64,000 bases of DNA from Closterium sp. Naga37s-1 (Eukaryota > Streptophyta > Zygnematophyceae > Desmidiales > Closteriaceae), in contig CANJKZ010000398.1 of the NCBI GenBank assembly GCA_947471745.1, positions 62,001 to 126,000 of the forward strand, written 5' to 3'. A program made the translations under genes and the position numbers. A model generated the notes under the pieces. That model ran no database searches. It was not told the DNA's origin and saw only the letters and a program-made list of their open reading frames with translations. Positions 9,497 through 22,300 of this stretch are shown here, piece after piece; position 1 is the stretch's first letter; every line of letters starts with the position of its first letter.

Positions 9497-12400
9497 TGTG
9501 AGAGTACGACGGCTTATGCTTGCTTATTATGCTATATCTAGCTTGGGTTTATTTTATCATGCATAGATATGCTTGATTTCCTAGGTTAGGTGCATTCCTA
9601 TATATTATTATAATTATAGCACCAAACCAGGTTACGTGTACCGAACTCAAGCCTATTCGGTTGCCACCGAATTGCTTTCTACCGAGTTCGGGAAGGTTCT
9701 GTTCGCGACGCTTCGTGACCCTCAGAACATTCGCGTAACACCTGAGTTACCTGCCTTGTGTCGAGCCTATATATAGCCTCGTGTTGTACCCAGGTGGATC
9801 ATTCAATTCAAACTCTCTTTCCTGAGCTCGATCCTAGATCCTCACACTTGGTAATCAGAGCCTGTTTACACACGAAGTTATTCGACCGCTAAAACCTAGA
9901 TTTTAAAACCGCGGGGGCTACGACGAAAGCGCCGATTTCGGGTACGTAAACCAGTTCCGCGCTATTTTCTAACGTCCCCCTCGAACCGGTTTTTGAACAC
10001 TCCTCAGGTTCAGTGGCGAAATAGTTGGAATTTCGACCTTAGGGTCAGTCTTAAGCTGCATGGCACGTCGCAGAGGCACTCGCTACTACGACGGAACTGA
10101 GTTTCCGCCAATCACGCAAATCGACTGTTAAAGTTATATTTAATATTTATCCTGCTTGCTGTAGTTACTGTAGTGTTTGTACCTCTTGCTAGTGGTGTAC
10201 CACCCCCTGTGCATCATTCTTGACTATATGTTGTATGCTTTGCTTTTAGTGAAGCCCACTTCTTTGGTCAATCCTCTCGACCCTTGCTCTCGCCACGCTC
10301 GTCACCCGCTTGGCCTAGGCTTCTAAGCCAAGGCCCTAGTTAAACCCGGTTCCTAGCTAAGTCAGTATCGTGACATGATATTGAGCGATTAAGATCCTCG
10401 ACCTAAGTTAATGGGCCCACCATTCCTGCCCGCTGCTGCCCGTAGATCCGCCCATTGATCGTATTTTTTGCCCATGGCGTGCGAGGCCCATGGCGAGCAC
10501 GCCCGCAAAACCGCCGACGGATCCGCTAGTACGCTCGCCAGGAAGTCCACCAGAGGACCCGCCAGCGCGAGCGTCAGCCAGTCCGCCGTCGGACCCGCCA
10601 GCGCACGCATCAGCAAGCCTGTCGATGGATCCGTCTGCGCGCGAGTCAACGGGACCGCCGACGAACCCGCCGACGGGCTCGTCACCGAACCCGCCCACGA
10701 ACCCGCCGAAGGACCCGCCAGCCAACGAGCCAGCAGCCCCGCGGACCCGCCAGTAGGTGAACCAGCGGACCCGCGAGCCCGCCAGCAAGCTAGCCGACGG
10801 ACTCGCCGTCAGACCCCCCAGCAACAGCACGCGCACCAGCGACGCCAGCAGCACCTGCAGTCCTTGCCGCCGTCCCCCTTGCCTCTCGTCGCCTCCCCTT
10901 TCTCTGTCGTGGCCCCTTCTCGTCACCCCCTGTCGCGGCTGTCCCCGTGTGCAGCTACAATCGCAGTGGGGGATGAGAGGGATGGGGGAAGGGCGTGGCG
11001 GGACCGCCATCAGAGACACCGCCAGCACAGACACCGCCAGCAGCGACACCGCCAGCAGAGACACCACCAGCAGAGACACCGCCAGCGACACCCGCGACCG
11101 CCAGTGACAGCGCTAGCAGCACTCCGCCGCACACCCCCCTCCCCCGTCGCCTTCCCCGCTACGACTCTGGCTGTTAAGGGGGAGGTGGTGCGGACATGGT
11201 GGCCGCCGTGAGCCACTGCAGAACCACCCTCTGCCCTGCCCCTCCCCCTCCCGCGGCTGCTGCTGTGGGGGGGAGGTGGCGGTGACGGGGGGGTGCGGGG
11301 GCTGGCAGCTGTGTGAAGGACATTGCAGGGACTACTGTGGGTGGGGCAGGGGTGTGGAGGAAGGAAGGGGGGGAGGGGGTGCGGTTCCAGGGGGCGGCTA
11401 AAATGGGGGGTGAGGTTGAGGGGGGGTAGTTTTTTGGGGGTGGGGATTTGGGGGTTAGTAAGAGGGACTCGCCGCGCCTGGCTCCCCCACCTCCTCTCCT
11501 CATCCCTCTCTCACCTCCCCCTTTGTAAAAGGGGGTTAGTAAAAGGGGTTCGCCACGAATGCCCCCCCCTCACCTCCTCTCCTCATCCCCCTCTCTCACC
11601 TCCCCCCTTCGTACTTTGCATCCCTCTCCTCTCCTCTCTCTCTCTCTCTCGCCTCCTCCTCCTCACTTACCTCTCTGCCGTCTTCCACTGCGCCAGGTTT
11701 ACCCCTTCAGGGGGGGTTGACTGCACTATTTCTTACTGCAAGTAGCCTAAGGGGGTGTGTTAAAGTTGTATTTAATATTTATCCTGCTTGCTGTAGTTAC
11801 TGTAGTGTTTGTACCTCTTGTTGGTGGTGTACCACCCCCTGTGCATCATTCTCGACTATATGTTGTATGCTTTGCTTTTAGTGAATCCCACTTCTTTGGT
11901 CAATCCTCTCGACCCTTGCTCTCGCCACGCTCGTCACCCGCTTGGCCTAGGCTTCTAAGCCTAGGCCCTAGTTAAGCCTGGTTCCTAGCTAATTCAGTAT
12001 CGTGACATCGACCCAATCACACCAAGCCCGAACAACGACCCTACACTTAGCCCCTGGATCGACAGGCCGACCAACATCCCACCTGATTTTGAGCTACCTC
12101 CGAGCACGCCGGAGTCTCCTCCCAGCTTTCCCGCAAGGCACGAGAATGATCTCTCGCCTTACTGCATTGACGTCGACCGCATTGTGGTATTTTGCTCTAG
12201 CTGGTTGTGGGCTAAGGGTTTGGGCAAAATGTGCTTGCTAGACTGGCTGGAATTGATCTCGCACCCAACAAGCACCAACAAACCTTTGCTACCCACTACA
12301 ACACCTTTGGTGTTGCTATTGGCACTTTGGGTTGTTGGGGATTGTTGTAGGGCGAGGGTTGGGTTGGTAGGATTTGACCAACTCGTCACTTTGCAGATAT

Positions 12401-13045
12401 GAACTATTGCTAAAGCTACTTTCTTGATCTAATCCATGGCTGCCACGATACCCCGTCGCACATAGATTGCGATAGCGATCGGCCTAGATCTTGGTTGAAG
12501 GCCTGCATTACCATTCTGGAACTTAGAGATTAAGACCTTTCCAACGCGTACCTGCTCATAGTTTTAGGTTACGTGAGCTGCACGCAATGTTCCGTCGAAG
12601 TCGGCGGACTTAATCTCTTGTTACGCTCTCTAGATTCGCACGCTTTCCATCAAAGATCGCCAGCGTCGCGCGACGAAGCCGCGACAACTTCAAAACCTGG
12701 TACCTTGATAGCTGCTGTGAACAACACATGGTGGTATCACCGACATTCATTAGTAACTCAAAGAGAATGCGACGACCGTGCGAAATCACCGTCGCAAACA
12801 ATAATCGACTCCAAGCATACGACATCGGCGAAAATTACCTACAGTCGAGCGACACCAACTTTACCATCCACATCGTAGATGTGCTCGTCGTCGCCGATCT
12901 TCAGTTCAACCTTCTTTCTGCTGCTCAACTGATGAACTGTGGAGTTGACCTTCGAAGCAACTGCGAAGAAAAAACCTTCGAATTATTTTACAAAACACTT
13001 ACATCGGCAATTCGATCGACGAAGACGGCGTTTCGTATTGAACTT
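9497..13045 (+). mobile_element. Degenerate Copia-like element G: 5' LTR, gag and protease remnants
   Basis: The 5' LTR is 9497-9846 (TGTGAGAG...CTCACA, 350 bp). A primer-binding-site-like TTGGTAATCAGAGCC follows directly. A Gag-type frame starts at ATG 10060 and runs to 10125, where a small LTR element is inserted; it resumes after the duplicated TCGAC at 12013 and stays open to 12402. Protease sequence lies at about 12690-13063. Integrase, RT and the 3' LTR are absent; the LTR of element A begins at 13046. Confidence 0.65.
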
Positions 13046-13063
13046 TGTTATGTGATGCCATAA
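10060..13063 (+). pseudogene. Gag-protease remnant of element G, split by an insertion
   Basis: The first 22 codons (MARRRGTRYYDGTEFPPITQ...) end at 10125 and continue in the same frame from 12013 with a Pro-rich stretch to TGA at 12400-12402. A separate block at 12690-13063 reads YLDS, then HMVVSPTFIS and VADLQFNLLSAAQLMNCG, the usual Copia protease surroundings. Its active-site triplet is Asp-Ser-Cys instead of Asp-Ser/Thr-Gly. The gaps and the altered active site mark it as dead. Confidence 0.6.
10126..12007 (+). mobile_element. Non-autonomous LTR retrotransposon (TRIM/LARD-like) with TSD TCGAC
   Basis: Two 250-bp LTRs at 10126-10375 and 11758-12007 start TGTTAAAG and end CGTGACA. TCGAC is present on both sides (10121-10125 and 12008-12012). 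A polypurine tract AAGGGGGTG precedes the 3' LTR; the primer site after the 5' LTR is weak. The 1.4-kb interior has no pol gene, only Pro/Ala-rich open frames and CAGAGACACCGC-type repeats (about 11010-11100), so it must be mobilised in trans. By eye the LTRs differ at about nine positions. Confidence 0.9.
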
Positions 13064-14593
13064 TTTGCATTCACGTCTGTCTGCCTCCCATCATATATTC
13101 GTGCGTTGCATGCGTGGTGTGAGCGTGTACAAGAATTAATGTTTGGCGTGGTTTGGATTTTCTGAGTGTGTGTGAATGTTATTTGACTTGAGCAGACAGC
13201 TGAAGTGACTCCTCTGCTTGAGAGCATTCCGACGAACCAAGGATCGCTTCAATCGGAGCACGAACGAGAAAGTTACGAACGGTTGAAGTTCGTATGCTTC
13301 TTATATTTGGTTACAACAACTTTGAGAATTTGTGGGGTGACTCCACAAGGGGCATAGACCATTGGGGGTTGGGAAATTCGTCACTTCTACTGTAGTTGCT
13401 GCCAAATGGTTGGGAGAAGCCAAACCAAGTTGGCAATTGTGGCCAAGTTGGGTGAGGTGGATGGCATGGGTTGGGAAAGTGACAAAGGTCAAAATTGCGA
13501 TGCCTAAAGGGAGGGGAATTGTGTGACTACGGAGTTTCCTTGGTTGGGGACTCCTTGGAGACCTTCCCTCTCGTCCTCCTCATCCCCTCCTACCTGGTTT
13601 CTAGCTACTTAAATTCTCTTGTGTGGAACTTGTGTGAACTATTGTGATTGAGTCAAGTTTCAGCTCCAACATACCCCCAGATGCGCCGAAAATCATAACT
13701 CCTGTTTTATTTCACCTATTGATACGATTCAAGTTGGGAATTGTAGCCACGGTATAGAGCTACAACATATATAAAATTGGAGAAGTTTTAACAGTGCAAT
13801 TTTCGTCGACGACGTTTCTTGTGAAGTCGACATTTCTGTCCAGAAATATAGTCCAAAGATTTTGAGATATTTCGGGCCCTAAAATTCATAGACTCCGTCC
13901 TTAATCTCTAACAAGTGGTATCAGAGCTGATTGAGGACTTTCTGAAGAGACTACTGAGGTGTGAAGACCCTCATAGACCCACCATGGCCTGTGGGCGTGC
14001 CTAAGTGGAGTTCTAGAGGTTGGATGTGACTTCCGCTAAGGGGAAACTCTGCCGAAATTTCGTTGGCGCCGACACTTGTGAAAATATTGTGGGACTTCGT
14101 TGTGGACAGCAAGGGGGGAGCTGAGATTTGTGATTGGGTGAAAAGACGATGCGTCAAGGAAATGGAGATGCAGCTGGGAAGAGGAGTGAGCCGCCACCAT
14201 CCAAGATTGATGCGTTGGATGGCTCCAATTATAAGGAATGGAGTTTGCGGATGAGGAGCGCCTTCAAGCGCTACAAGCTACTGAAACTTGCGATGGGAGA
14301 AGACAAGATACATGAGGAAGGAGAGGCACGTGACCGATGGATTGAGAGGAGCGCGGTTGTGTACGACCTCATTCTTCAATCGGTCAACAACGACATGTTC
14401 CAGCATATCAAAAACTTGGTGGAGCCGGATGACTCCGGACCAAAGGCGTGGAAGCTACTGCGCGATCTGATTCAGCCCAACCCACTGCCGATGATGATTG
14501 TGTTGGAGAAGGAACTGGCTGCCCTCTCCATGCGACCGGGCGATGATGTGAAGCCGGTCCTTGACAAGATCAAGGACACCTATGCGAAGATGG
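13046..14593 (+). mobile_element. Copia element A: 5' LTR and truncated gag
   Basis: LTR 13046-13913 (868 bp, TGTTATGTGATG...CTCTAACA) is followed by the primer site AGTGGTATCAGAGC (initiator tRNA-Met type). Gag starts at ATG 14149 (MRQGNGDAAGKRSEPPPSK) and is cut at 14593 after the codons DTYAKM by the LTR of element B. Confidence 0.85.
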
Positions 14594-16373
14594 TGTTATG
14601 TGATGCTATCACTTGCATTCACGTTTGTCTGCCTCCCATCACATGTTCGTGCGTTGCATGCGTGGTGTGAGCGTGTGCAAGAATTTGTGTTTGATGTGGT
14701 TTGGTTTTTCTGAGTATGTGTGAATGTTATTTGGCTTGAGCAGATATCTGAAGTGACTCCTCTGCTCAAGAGCTTTCCGACGAACCAAGTATCGCTTCAA
14801 TCGGAGCACGAACAAGAAAGTTACGAAGTTCGTATGCTTTTGATATTTGGTTGTGGTGACTATGGGAAGTTGTGGGGTTGACTCTATAAGGGGTATATAC
14901 TTTTGGGGGTTGGGAAATTCGTCAACATCACTGTAGATGCTGCCAAATGGTTGGGAGAAGCCAAACCAGGTTGGCAAGTGTGGCCAAGTTGGGGTGAGGT
15001 GGATTGTGGAGGTTGGGAAAATGACAAGGGTCAAAGTTGGGTTCCTATAGGGAGGGAATCTTTTGTGCTTGTGGGGTTTCCTTGGTTGGGGACTCCTTGG
15101 GACCTTCCCTCTCGTCCTCCTCTTCCCTCCTACCTGGTTTATTGCTACTCCAGCACCTTGTGTGGTGATTATGAGATAATTGTGAAAATATTGTGATTGA
15201 GTTAAGTTTCAGCTCCAGCATACCCCCTAGTACGCCGAAATTCATAACCCGAGTTATACGCCATATTTTGATACAATTCAATTTGGGAAAGATCGCCACG
15301 GTCAAGGGCTACAACATATTCGTGTTTGAGAGAATTCTAACAGTGCGTTTTTTGTCGACGACGTTTCTTGTGACGACGACTTTTCTGTCCAGAATTGTAG
15401 TTGACGATTTTGAGTTATTTCGGCCCCTAATCTTCATAGACTCCGTCCTTAGTCTCTAAAAAGTGGTATCAGAGCTGATTAAGGACCTTGTGGGGAGTCT
15501 AGTGAAGTGTGAAGACCCTTCTAGACCCACCATGGCCTGTGGGCGTGCCTAAGTGGAGTTCTGGAGGTTGCATGTGACTTCCGCTAAGGGAAACTCTGCC
15601 GAAATTTCGTTGGCGCCGACACTTGTGAAAATATTGTGGGACTTTGGTGTGGACAGAAAGGGGGGAGCTGAAACCTGAGATTGGGTGAAGAGAAGATGAG
15701 TCAAGGGAGTGGAGATGCAGTTGAGAAGAGGAGTGAGCCGCCACCATCCAAGATTGAGGCGTTGGATGGCTCCAATTATGAGGAATGGAGCGGGCGGATG
15801 AGGAGCGCTTTCAAGCGCTACAAGCTACTGAAACTTGCAATGGGGGAAGAGGAGATGCCCGAGGAAGGAGAGGCACGTGACCGATGGATCGAGAGGAGCG
15901 CGGTGCTGTACGAACTCATCCTACAGTCGGTCAACAACGATATGTTTCAGCACATCAAGGATCTTGTGGAGCTGGATGACTCCGGACCGAAGGCGTGGAA
16001 GCTACTGCGCGACGTGATTCAGCCCAACACGCTGCCGATGGTGATTGTGTTGGAGAAGGAGCTGGCTGCCCTCTCCATGCGAGCGGGAGATGATTTGAAG
16101 CCGGTCCTTGACAAGATCAAGGACACCTATGCGCGGATGGCAGCGGCGGGCAGCACGGTGTCGCAGATGCAGCAGTGCACTAAGATCATTTCGGTGCTCG
16201 ACAACTCATGGGACAACCTGATCCCCACCCTCAACTCTCAGCAGGACCAGTGGACACCAGAGTGGCTACGGCAGCAGATTCTGCAGGAGGACTTCCGCAG
16301 GCACCACACGGGTGGTGGTGCTGCCAACAAAACTGCTGAGGGGTATGGAGCTGCAGGAGGCAGCAGAGGAAGA

Positions 16374-19300
16374 TGTTGTGCCAAAGTACTATAGTGGCAC
16401 GGTCATCGCACTCCCATTCAGCCTACAAGCCTGCTCAGCTTCTGGAATTTTGTGGGGAGGTGCTTCAATATGTGTTCTTCATACCCTCAAAGTTTCAGAA
16501 TTTTTGAAGCAGTTTACAAGGCATGGCAACATTTTTTAGTTTCAAGACTTATGGCATCCCGGAAGTGTGTGTTACTCTTTTTTGGTAACACCCGAGTTCA
16601 CCATTTCGGCTGCTGACTCATCTACCGAGCTCTGATTGGTCTGAAAATCGGTGTGGAAGTCCTTTGCCATGTTTTGCAGGTGGTCACCGAGTTTCAGGAC
16701 AACCCAGCATCGGAGCAGCACGTCACAGCTGTCGAAAGTTACTGTTCCGTAGTCATGGTGCACTGTTGGCAGCATTTCCCTTGCCACCCTTTCATTGTTG
16801 TCATGCCAATGGTGCAGGGACAGAGAATGAGACAAGAAGTACAGGTGGTCAAGTGGGACTCTACCACCCTCCTTTTGAAAAGTGTGGTCTTCCTAGAAGC
16901 AGCTTGCAAGAGGGTGCAAGTGGGAAGACAAGCTGACTCATGGTTGGCTTGACTCACTATTGGTAGCCTTGAGTACAGCTCTGAACATCCAAGTGTGGTT
17001 GGCTTTGCTGACCTAGCTAGGACGTTTCCCATCCTTCTCTAGCCTTTCTCCCCTAGGACTCAACCTTCTCTGAGTTCCCAGGATGGTCCCAACCCCTTAA
17101 GAGTCCCCTAGGCAATGTTGCACTCAACCTCTTCCTTGCATCAATGAAGCTACTCGTTTTTCAGCCGAGCTTACGTTTTTGTTCACTGCGTAGCGCATAC
17201 AACTCTGATGAAAGCAAGCCATATACCGTTGGAAAGCAGACACCTGAAGCTAACGTCAGTCCAAGTTTCAGCCTCGTTTGCTATCGGAGCTGATCGTGAC
17301 GGCGTTTTGAACAGAGGCGGTTTGAAGTCATCAGATTCTGCTTAGGTGGTTTCAAGGGCATCTACGACCCCTAAGTGGACTCTAGACTATAACAAGTGGT
17401 ATCAGAGCGGTTCTTCTCTGTTCCTGGGTGAATATGGAGGCTGAAGGTTCTGCTCCAGCTGGTCCTAGTGGCAGTGGTGGCGTGAGAGGCGCTGGGGAAG
17501 CAGGAAGAGGCGTTGTAAGCGGATCTGCACCAATAGCATCCGTTTCAACACCAGCCAAGGATGATGTGAAGACATTCAACCTAGAGAAGTTCTCTGGGGA
17601 GGATTGGGCATCATGGAGCTTCAGGATGGAGCTCCTATTTAACCATTATGGACTGCTTGAAGTGATAGATGGAGAATTGAAGAGGCCTGCGAGCGAAGGA
17701 GCGACCAAGGAATGGGATCGCCGATCCAAGGATGGATTCTTCCTTCTCTCTCAATGCCTCTCATCCAACCAGCTGCACCACGTCAAGCATCTCATCAAGG
17801 ATATCCAGTGTGGTCCCAAGGCATGGAAAATATTGAAGGATGTCCATGCCCCCAGCAGCGAAGCGATGGTGGTGGTGCTCGAACGACAACTCCATGCGGT
17901 GAAGATCAACGAGGGTGATGCGGTGCAAGGAGCGTTCGATCAACTCCGGGACCTCTATGTGAAGCTCTCTGCTGCTGGTGTGGACTACCCTGAAAAGATC
18001 AAGTGCTACAAGGCTCTCTCCCTGCTACCGGAGTCGTGGGGGCCCTTGGTGGTCAACCTCAATGGCATGAAGGACTCATGGTCCCTTGAGTGGATTCGTG
18101 CTCAAGTCCTTCAAGAGGAGTTTCGGAGGAAGGAGCTGACTGCCGCTGCCGGTGAAGGTGGAGGCTCTGCCTATGGCATGAAAGGCTTCAAGGGACGTGG
18201 CAGCAAGAAAGGCAAGGCCAAGGAAGGCTCTGGAGGGGAGCAGTATTCGGGAGGGAAGCGTAGCAACAAGGGAGGCAAGCGGTGTGGCGGCAAGTGTTGG
18301 TATTGCCATGTGGAAGGTCACCCATGGTTTAAGTGTCGCAAGCTACCTGATGGTTGGAGGCCTGGTCAGCCATCAATTGAAGGCTCTAAGGGTGTTCATG
18401 GAGCTATGGGAGAAGGCATGGGCAGTGAGGAGGGCGATGGAGGTGCCGGCGGACATGGCGGCATGTTCTACCATGTAGGAGAGGCATGCTCCGAGGATAT
18501 GGTTGTACCGGCCAGCAAGGTTGCTCTTCACCGTTCCTCCCATTGGGTCATCGACACGGGAGCCTTCATGACCATGACCAACCGAGAGGATCTGCTGGAT
18601 GAAGTCAGGCCATCAAAGGCAGCCACCGTTGTTTCAGCCACCGGCCAAGTTGTACCCGTGCGTGGCGAGGGGAGAGCCATGTTTATGGGTGCGGATGGGA
18701 GGCTTGTGGGGCTGAAGCGTGTTCTCCTTGTCCCTGGACTATGTGCCAACCTTCTCTCTACCAAGGCATTGAGTGAGGCAGGGATGAAGATGGAGATGAT
18801 GGGCACAAAGGTGTTCAAGGCAACTCTGGATGGGCACATGTTGTGGGACCTCCGAGGCGGCAAGGACATGCACCGGTCCATGTGGGAGATACCGGTGCTG
18901 CCATGGAAGGAGGCGGCTGCGCGCTTGGCTGCTGAAGCTGTAAGAGGAGGGCATGCAAGCCACGTAACCAGTGGAGGAGGTGGTGATGGTAGTGATGGTG
19001 GGCTGCTTGTGCATGGGGGGGGTGCACTACCAAGTGTAACTCCTAGCACGGGTGAGACGGATTGGCTCACCGCACACCGTCGCTTTGGCCACGTGGCGCT
19101 ACCTCAGTTACAGCAGCTGTTTAAGGAGGAAAGAGTCAAGGGGCTGAGGATAAAGGGGGAGCCCAAGGAGGTGGGCTCTTGTGAGACTTGCTTGACCAGC
19201 AAGTTCTCACGATTTCCCTTCCATTCGACGGTGGGGCAGTCAAGTGACCCGGTGGAGCTCGTGCATGTGGATCTTGTGGGGCCCATGAAGGTGAAGGGAG

Positions 19301-22300
19301 ATGGTGGAGCCCTGTATTCCATGACTATGGTGGATGATTACACAAGGCTCACCTGGTCTTTTCCACTTGCAAAGAAGAGTGATGCTGCAAGGGTCATCAT
19401 TGAAGAGTGGTTGCCCATGGTGGAGCGAGAGAGCGGCAAGCGGGTGAAGGCGATTCGTAGCGACCGGGGTGGGGAGTTTTTGGGAGCGGAGTTCCGGAGC
19501 TGGTTGAAGCGGCATGGCATCAAGCAGCAGCTCACCACGGCCTACACCCCTCAGTCCAACGGCGTGGCAGAGAGAGCGAACCGGACCATCATAGAGGGCG
19601 GGAGAACGATTTTGGTGGACTCGGGTCTACCCTTGCGGTTCTGGCCCCTCGCTATTCGTCATGCTACCGTCATCAAGAACCGGGTGTTGACTCATGTGGG
19701 AGGTCAGCATTGGGTCCCTATGGAGAAGTGGAGTGGCAAGAAGCCCCTGGTTGATATGCTTCGTGTCTTCGGGTGCATGGGGCTCGTGCATGTCCCTAAG
19801 GAGAAGCGTGACAAGCTTCAAGCGGCGGCGGTGTGGGCTGTTCATTTGGGTCTTGCACGGGGGAGCAAGGGCTGGCTCATGTGGGACCCAAAATCCAACA
19901 CCATCTTCACCACCAGAGATGCCAAGTTCATGGAGGGGCTCATGTTCAAGGAGTGGTCGGAGCGGGGGAGGAGCAAGGTCACCATTCCGCTTGGAATAGA
20001 GGTGGGAACCAACGACCCACTTCTCATTCCCATCGAGTTGTCCTCATCTTCAGAGTTGACAGAGGTGTCACATGACTTGGGAGGTGCTGAAGGGGAGGCA
20101 GCAGATGTGGAAGAAGTACTACAGCAAGGGGAGGCCCCTATAGCTGAGAGAGGTGATACCGAGGAGGAGGTGCAGCAGCCTACACCATCCCCTAAGCTTC
20201 CACCAAGGCGCACAACCCAAGGAAAGCGTGATGCTGTCCGTGGTGGAGCCAAGGAAGGAGCAGCCAAGGAGAGGCCCAAGAGAGCTGCCCACCCAAGGGA
20301 TTTCCTCAAGTATGAAAGGCTTGGGGTTCCCAAGGCATTGCTGGTCCAAGAGGAGGAATATGAGGAGGAGAAGGGAGCCGAGGGGGAGATGGAGCAGATT
20401 TGTTGCTTTGGCGTCAACTTACCTCATGAGCCGGCGTCAATGGAGGAAGCTCTCGCTGGAGATGATCGAGAGGCGTGGCTGGCTTCAAGGGAGGATGAGT
20501 TCCAGAGCCACATGGAGAATGAAACATGGACCCTTACCAATCTTCCCCCAGGAAGGAAGGCATTGGACTGCACGTGGGTGTTACGTGTAAAGACCGATGC
20601 GGAGGGGAGGTTGGAGAGGCGCAAGACAAGGCTTGTGATCAAAGGCTTTCAGCAGAGAGAGGGAATTGACTTTCAAGAGGTGTTTGCTCCTGTTGCCAAG
20701 GCTCCTACGCTCCGGTTGTTGCTAGCAGCCGCTGCCGTTTGTGGCTGGAAGGTGGAGCAAATGGATGTGAAGACGGCATTCCTCTATGGCGTGGTAGATG
20801 AGGAGATCTACATGAAGCAGCCAGAGGGGTATGATGATGGGAGCGGACGTGTTTGCAGGCTCAACAAGGCCATCTATGGCCTCAAACAAGCTCCAAGGTG
20901 CTGGTATGCAAGGCTGGTGGAGGCGTTGGAGGCTCTTGGCTTCAAAGTTAGCGGCTGCGACGAGAGTCTCTTCATGACCGAGGGGGAGGAGGAGAAGGTA
21001 TTTCTCCTTGTCTATGTCGATGACATCCTCCTCTTCTCTCCATCCCTAGAGAGGATCAAGGAGGTGCAAGGGAAGCTGAAGGAGACCTTTCAATGCAAGG
21101 CCCTTGGACCAGTGGGGTATTACCTTGGTCTTCACGTGGAGCGGGACGAGGTGAAGGGATGGTTGAGGCTTCACCAACACAAGTACCTTGCAGCCATGGG
21201 GGAGAAGTATGGGCTGGAGGAAGGGAGGAGTGTGAAGACTCCTTTACCCTCAGGGTTTCAGCTGCACCTTGATGAAGAGGAGGGTGAGGTGTTGGAGTAC
21301 GAGTTGCAGCGTCGGTTCCAGTCAATGGTGGGGAGCTTGATGTACGCTTCGGTCAACACTCGCCCCGACATTGCGTTTTCAGTTTCACAGCTCGCTCGTG
21401 TGGTGTCTAGGCCCCTTCAAGAGCACCTGGATGCAGCAGAGAGGCTGGTGAGGTACTGCATGGCAACCTCAAGGGTGGGGCTGCAATATTCAGTGCATGG
21501 GCAGCTGAAGCAAAAGGGAGTGGAGGAGGTGAGCACAAAGACTAGTGCACCTGCAAGGCGTGGGCATTTGTACCTCTCGTGTTTCACCGATGCTACCTGG
21601 GCAAGTGACATCAGTGATGCTACATCCCATGGTGGCTATATATGCTGTGTTGGAGGGAGTCCAGTGAGTTGGAAGTCTAAGAAGCAAGGAGAGATAGCTC
21701 ACTCATCAACGGAGAGCGAGTACATGGCGTTGTTTCATGGAGTGAAGGAGGTGGTTTGGATGAGGAGGTTGCTTGAGGAGTTGGGGCAGGAGCAAGAGGG
21801 TCCTACACCTGTGTTTTGTGACAGCCAAGGAGCAATTGCAATGGCGCGTAATGCTGTGCTCCATGGGCTGAACAAGCACATGCATATCAAGTGGCATTGG
21901 GTGAGGAAGGAGGTGAAGAAGGGCACCATCTCCTTGCACTACATCAACACTACCAAGCAACCTGCAGATTTCTTGACTAAGCGGCTTGCAGAGCATCAGC
22001 ATTGGAGCTGTGCCACCTTGTGTGGCATGTCCTTCAACTAAGGGAGGCAGCTTCAGGGAGCAGCTAAGGGATGAATGAGAGCACGATGAGGGGGAGTTTG
22101 TTGTGCCAAAGTACTATAGTGGCACGGTCATCGCACTCCCATTCAGCCTACAAGCCTTCTCAGCTTCTGGAATTTTGTGGGGAGGTGCTTCAATATGTGT
22201 TCTTCATACTCTCAAAGTTTCAGAATTTTTGAAGCAGTTTACAAGGCATGGCAACATTTTTTAGTTTCAAGACTTATGGCATCCCGGAAGTGTGTGTTAC

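Noticed and set aside
10468..11211. Pro/Ala-rich open frames as a host gene
   Set aside because: They lie wholly inside a non-autonomous LTR element with matching LTRs and TSD, overlap on both strands and show no domain.
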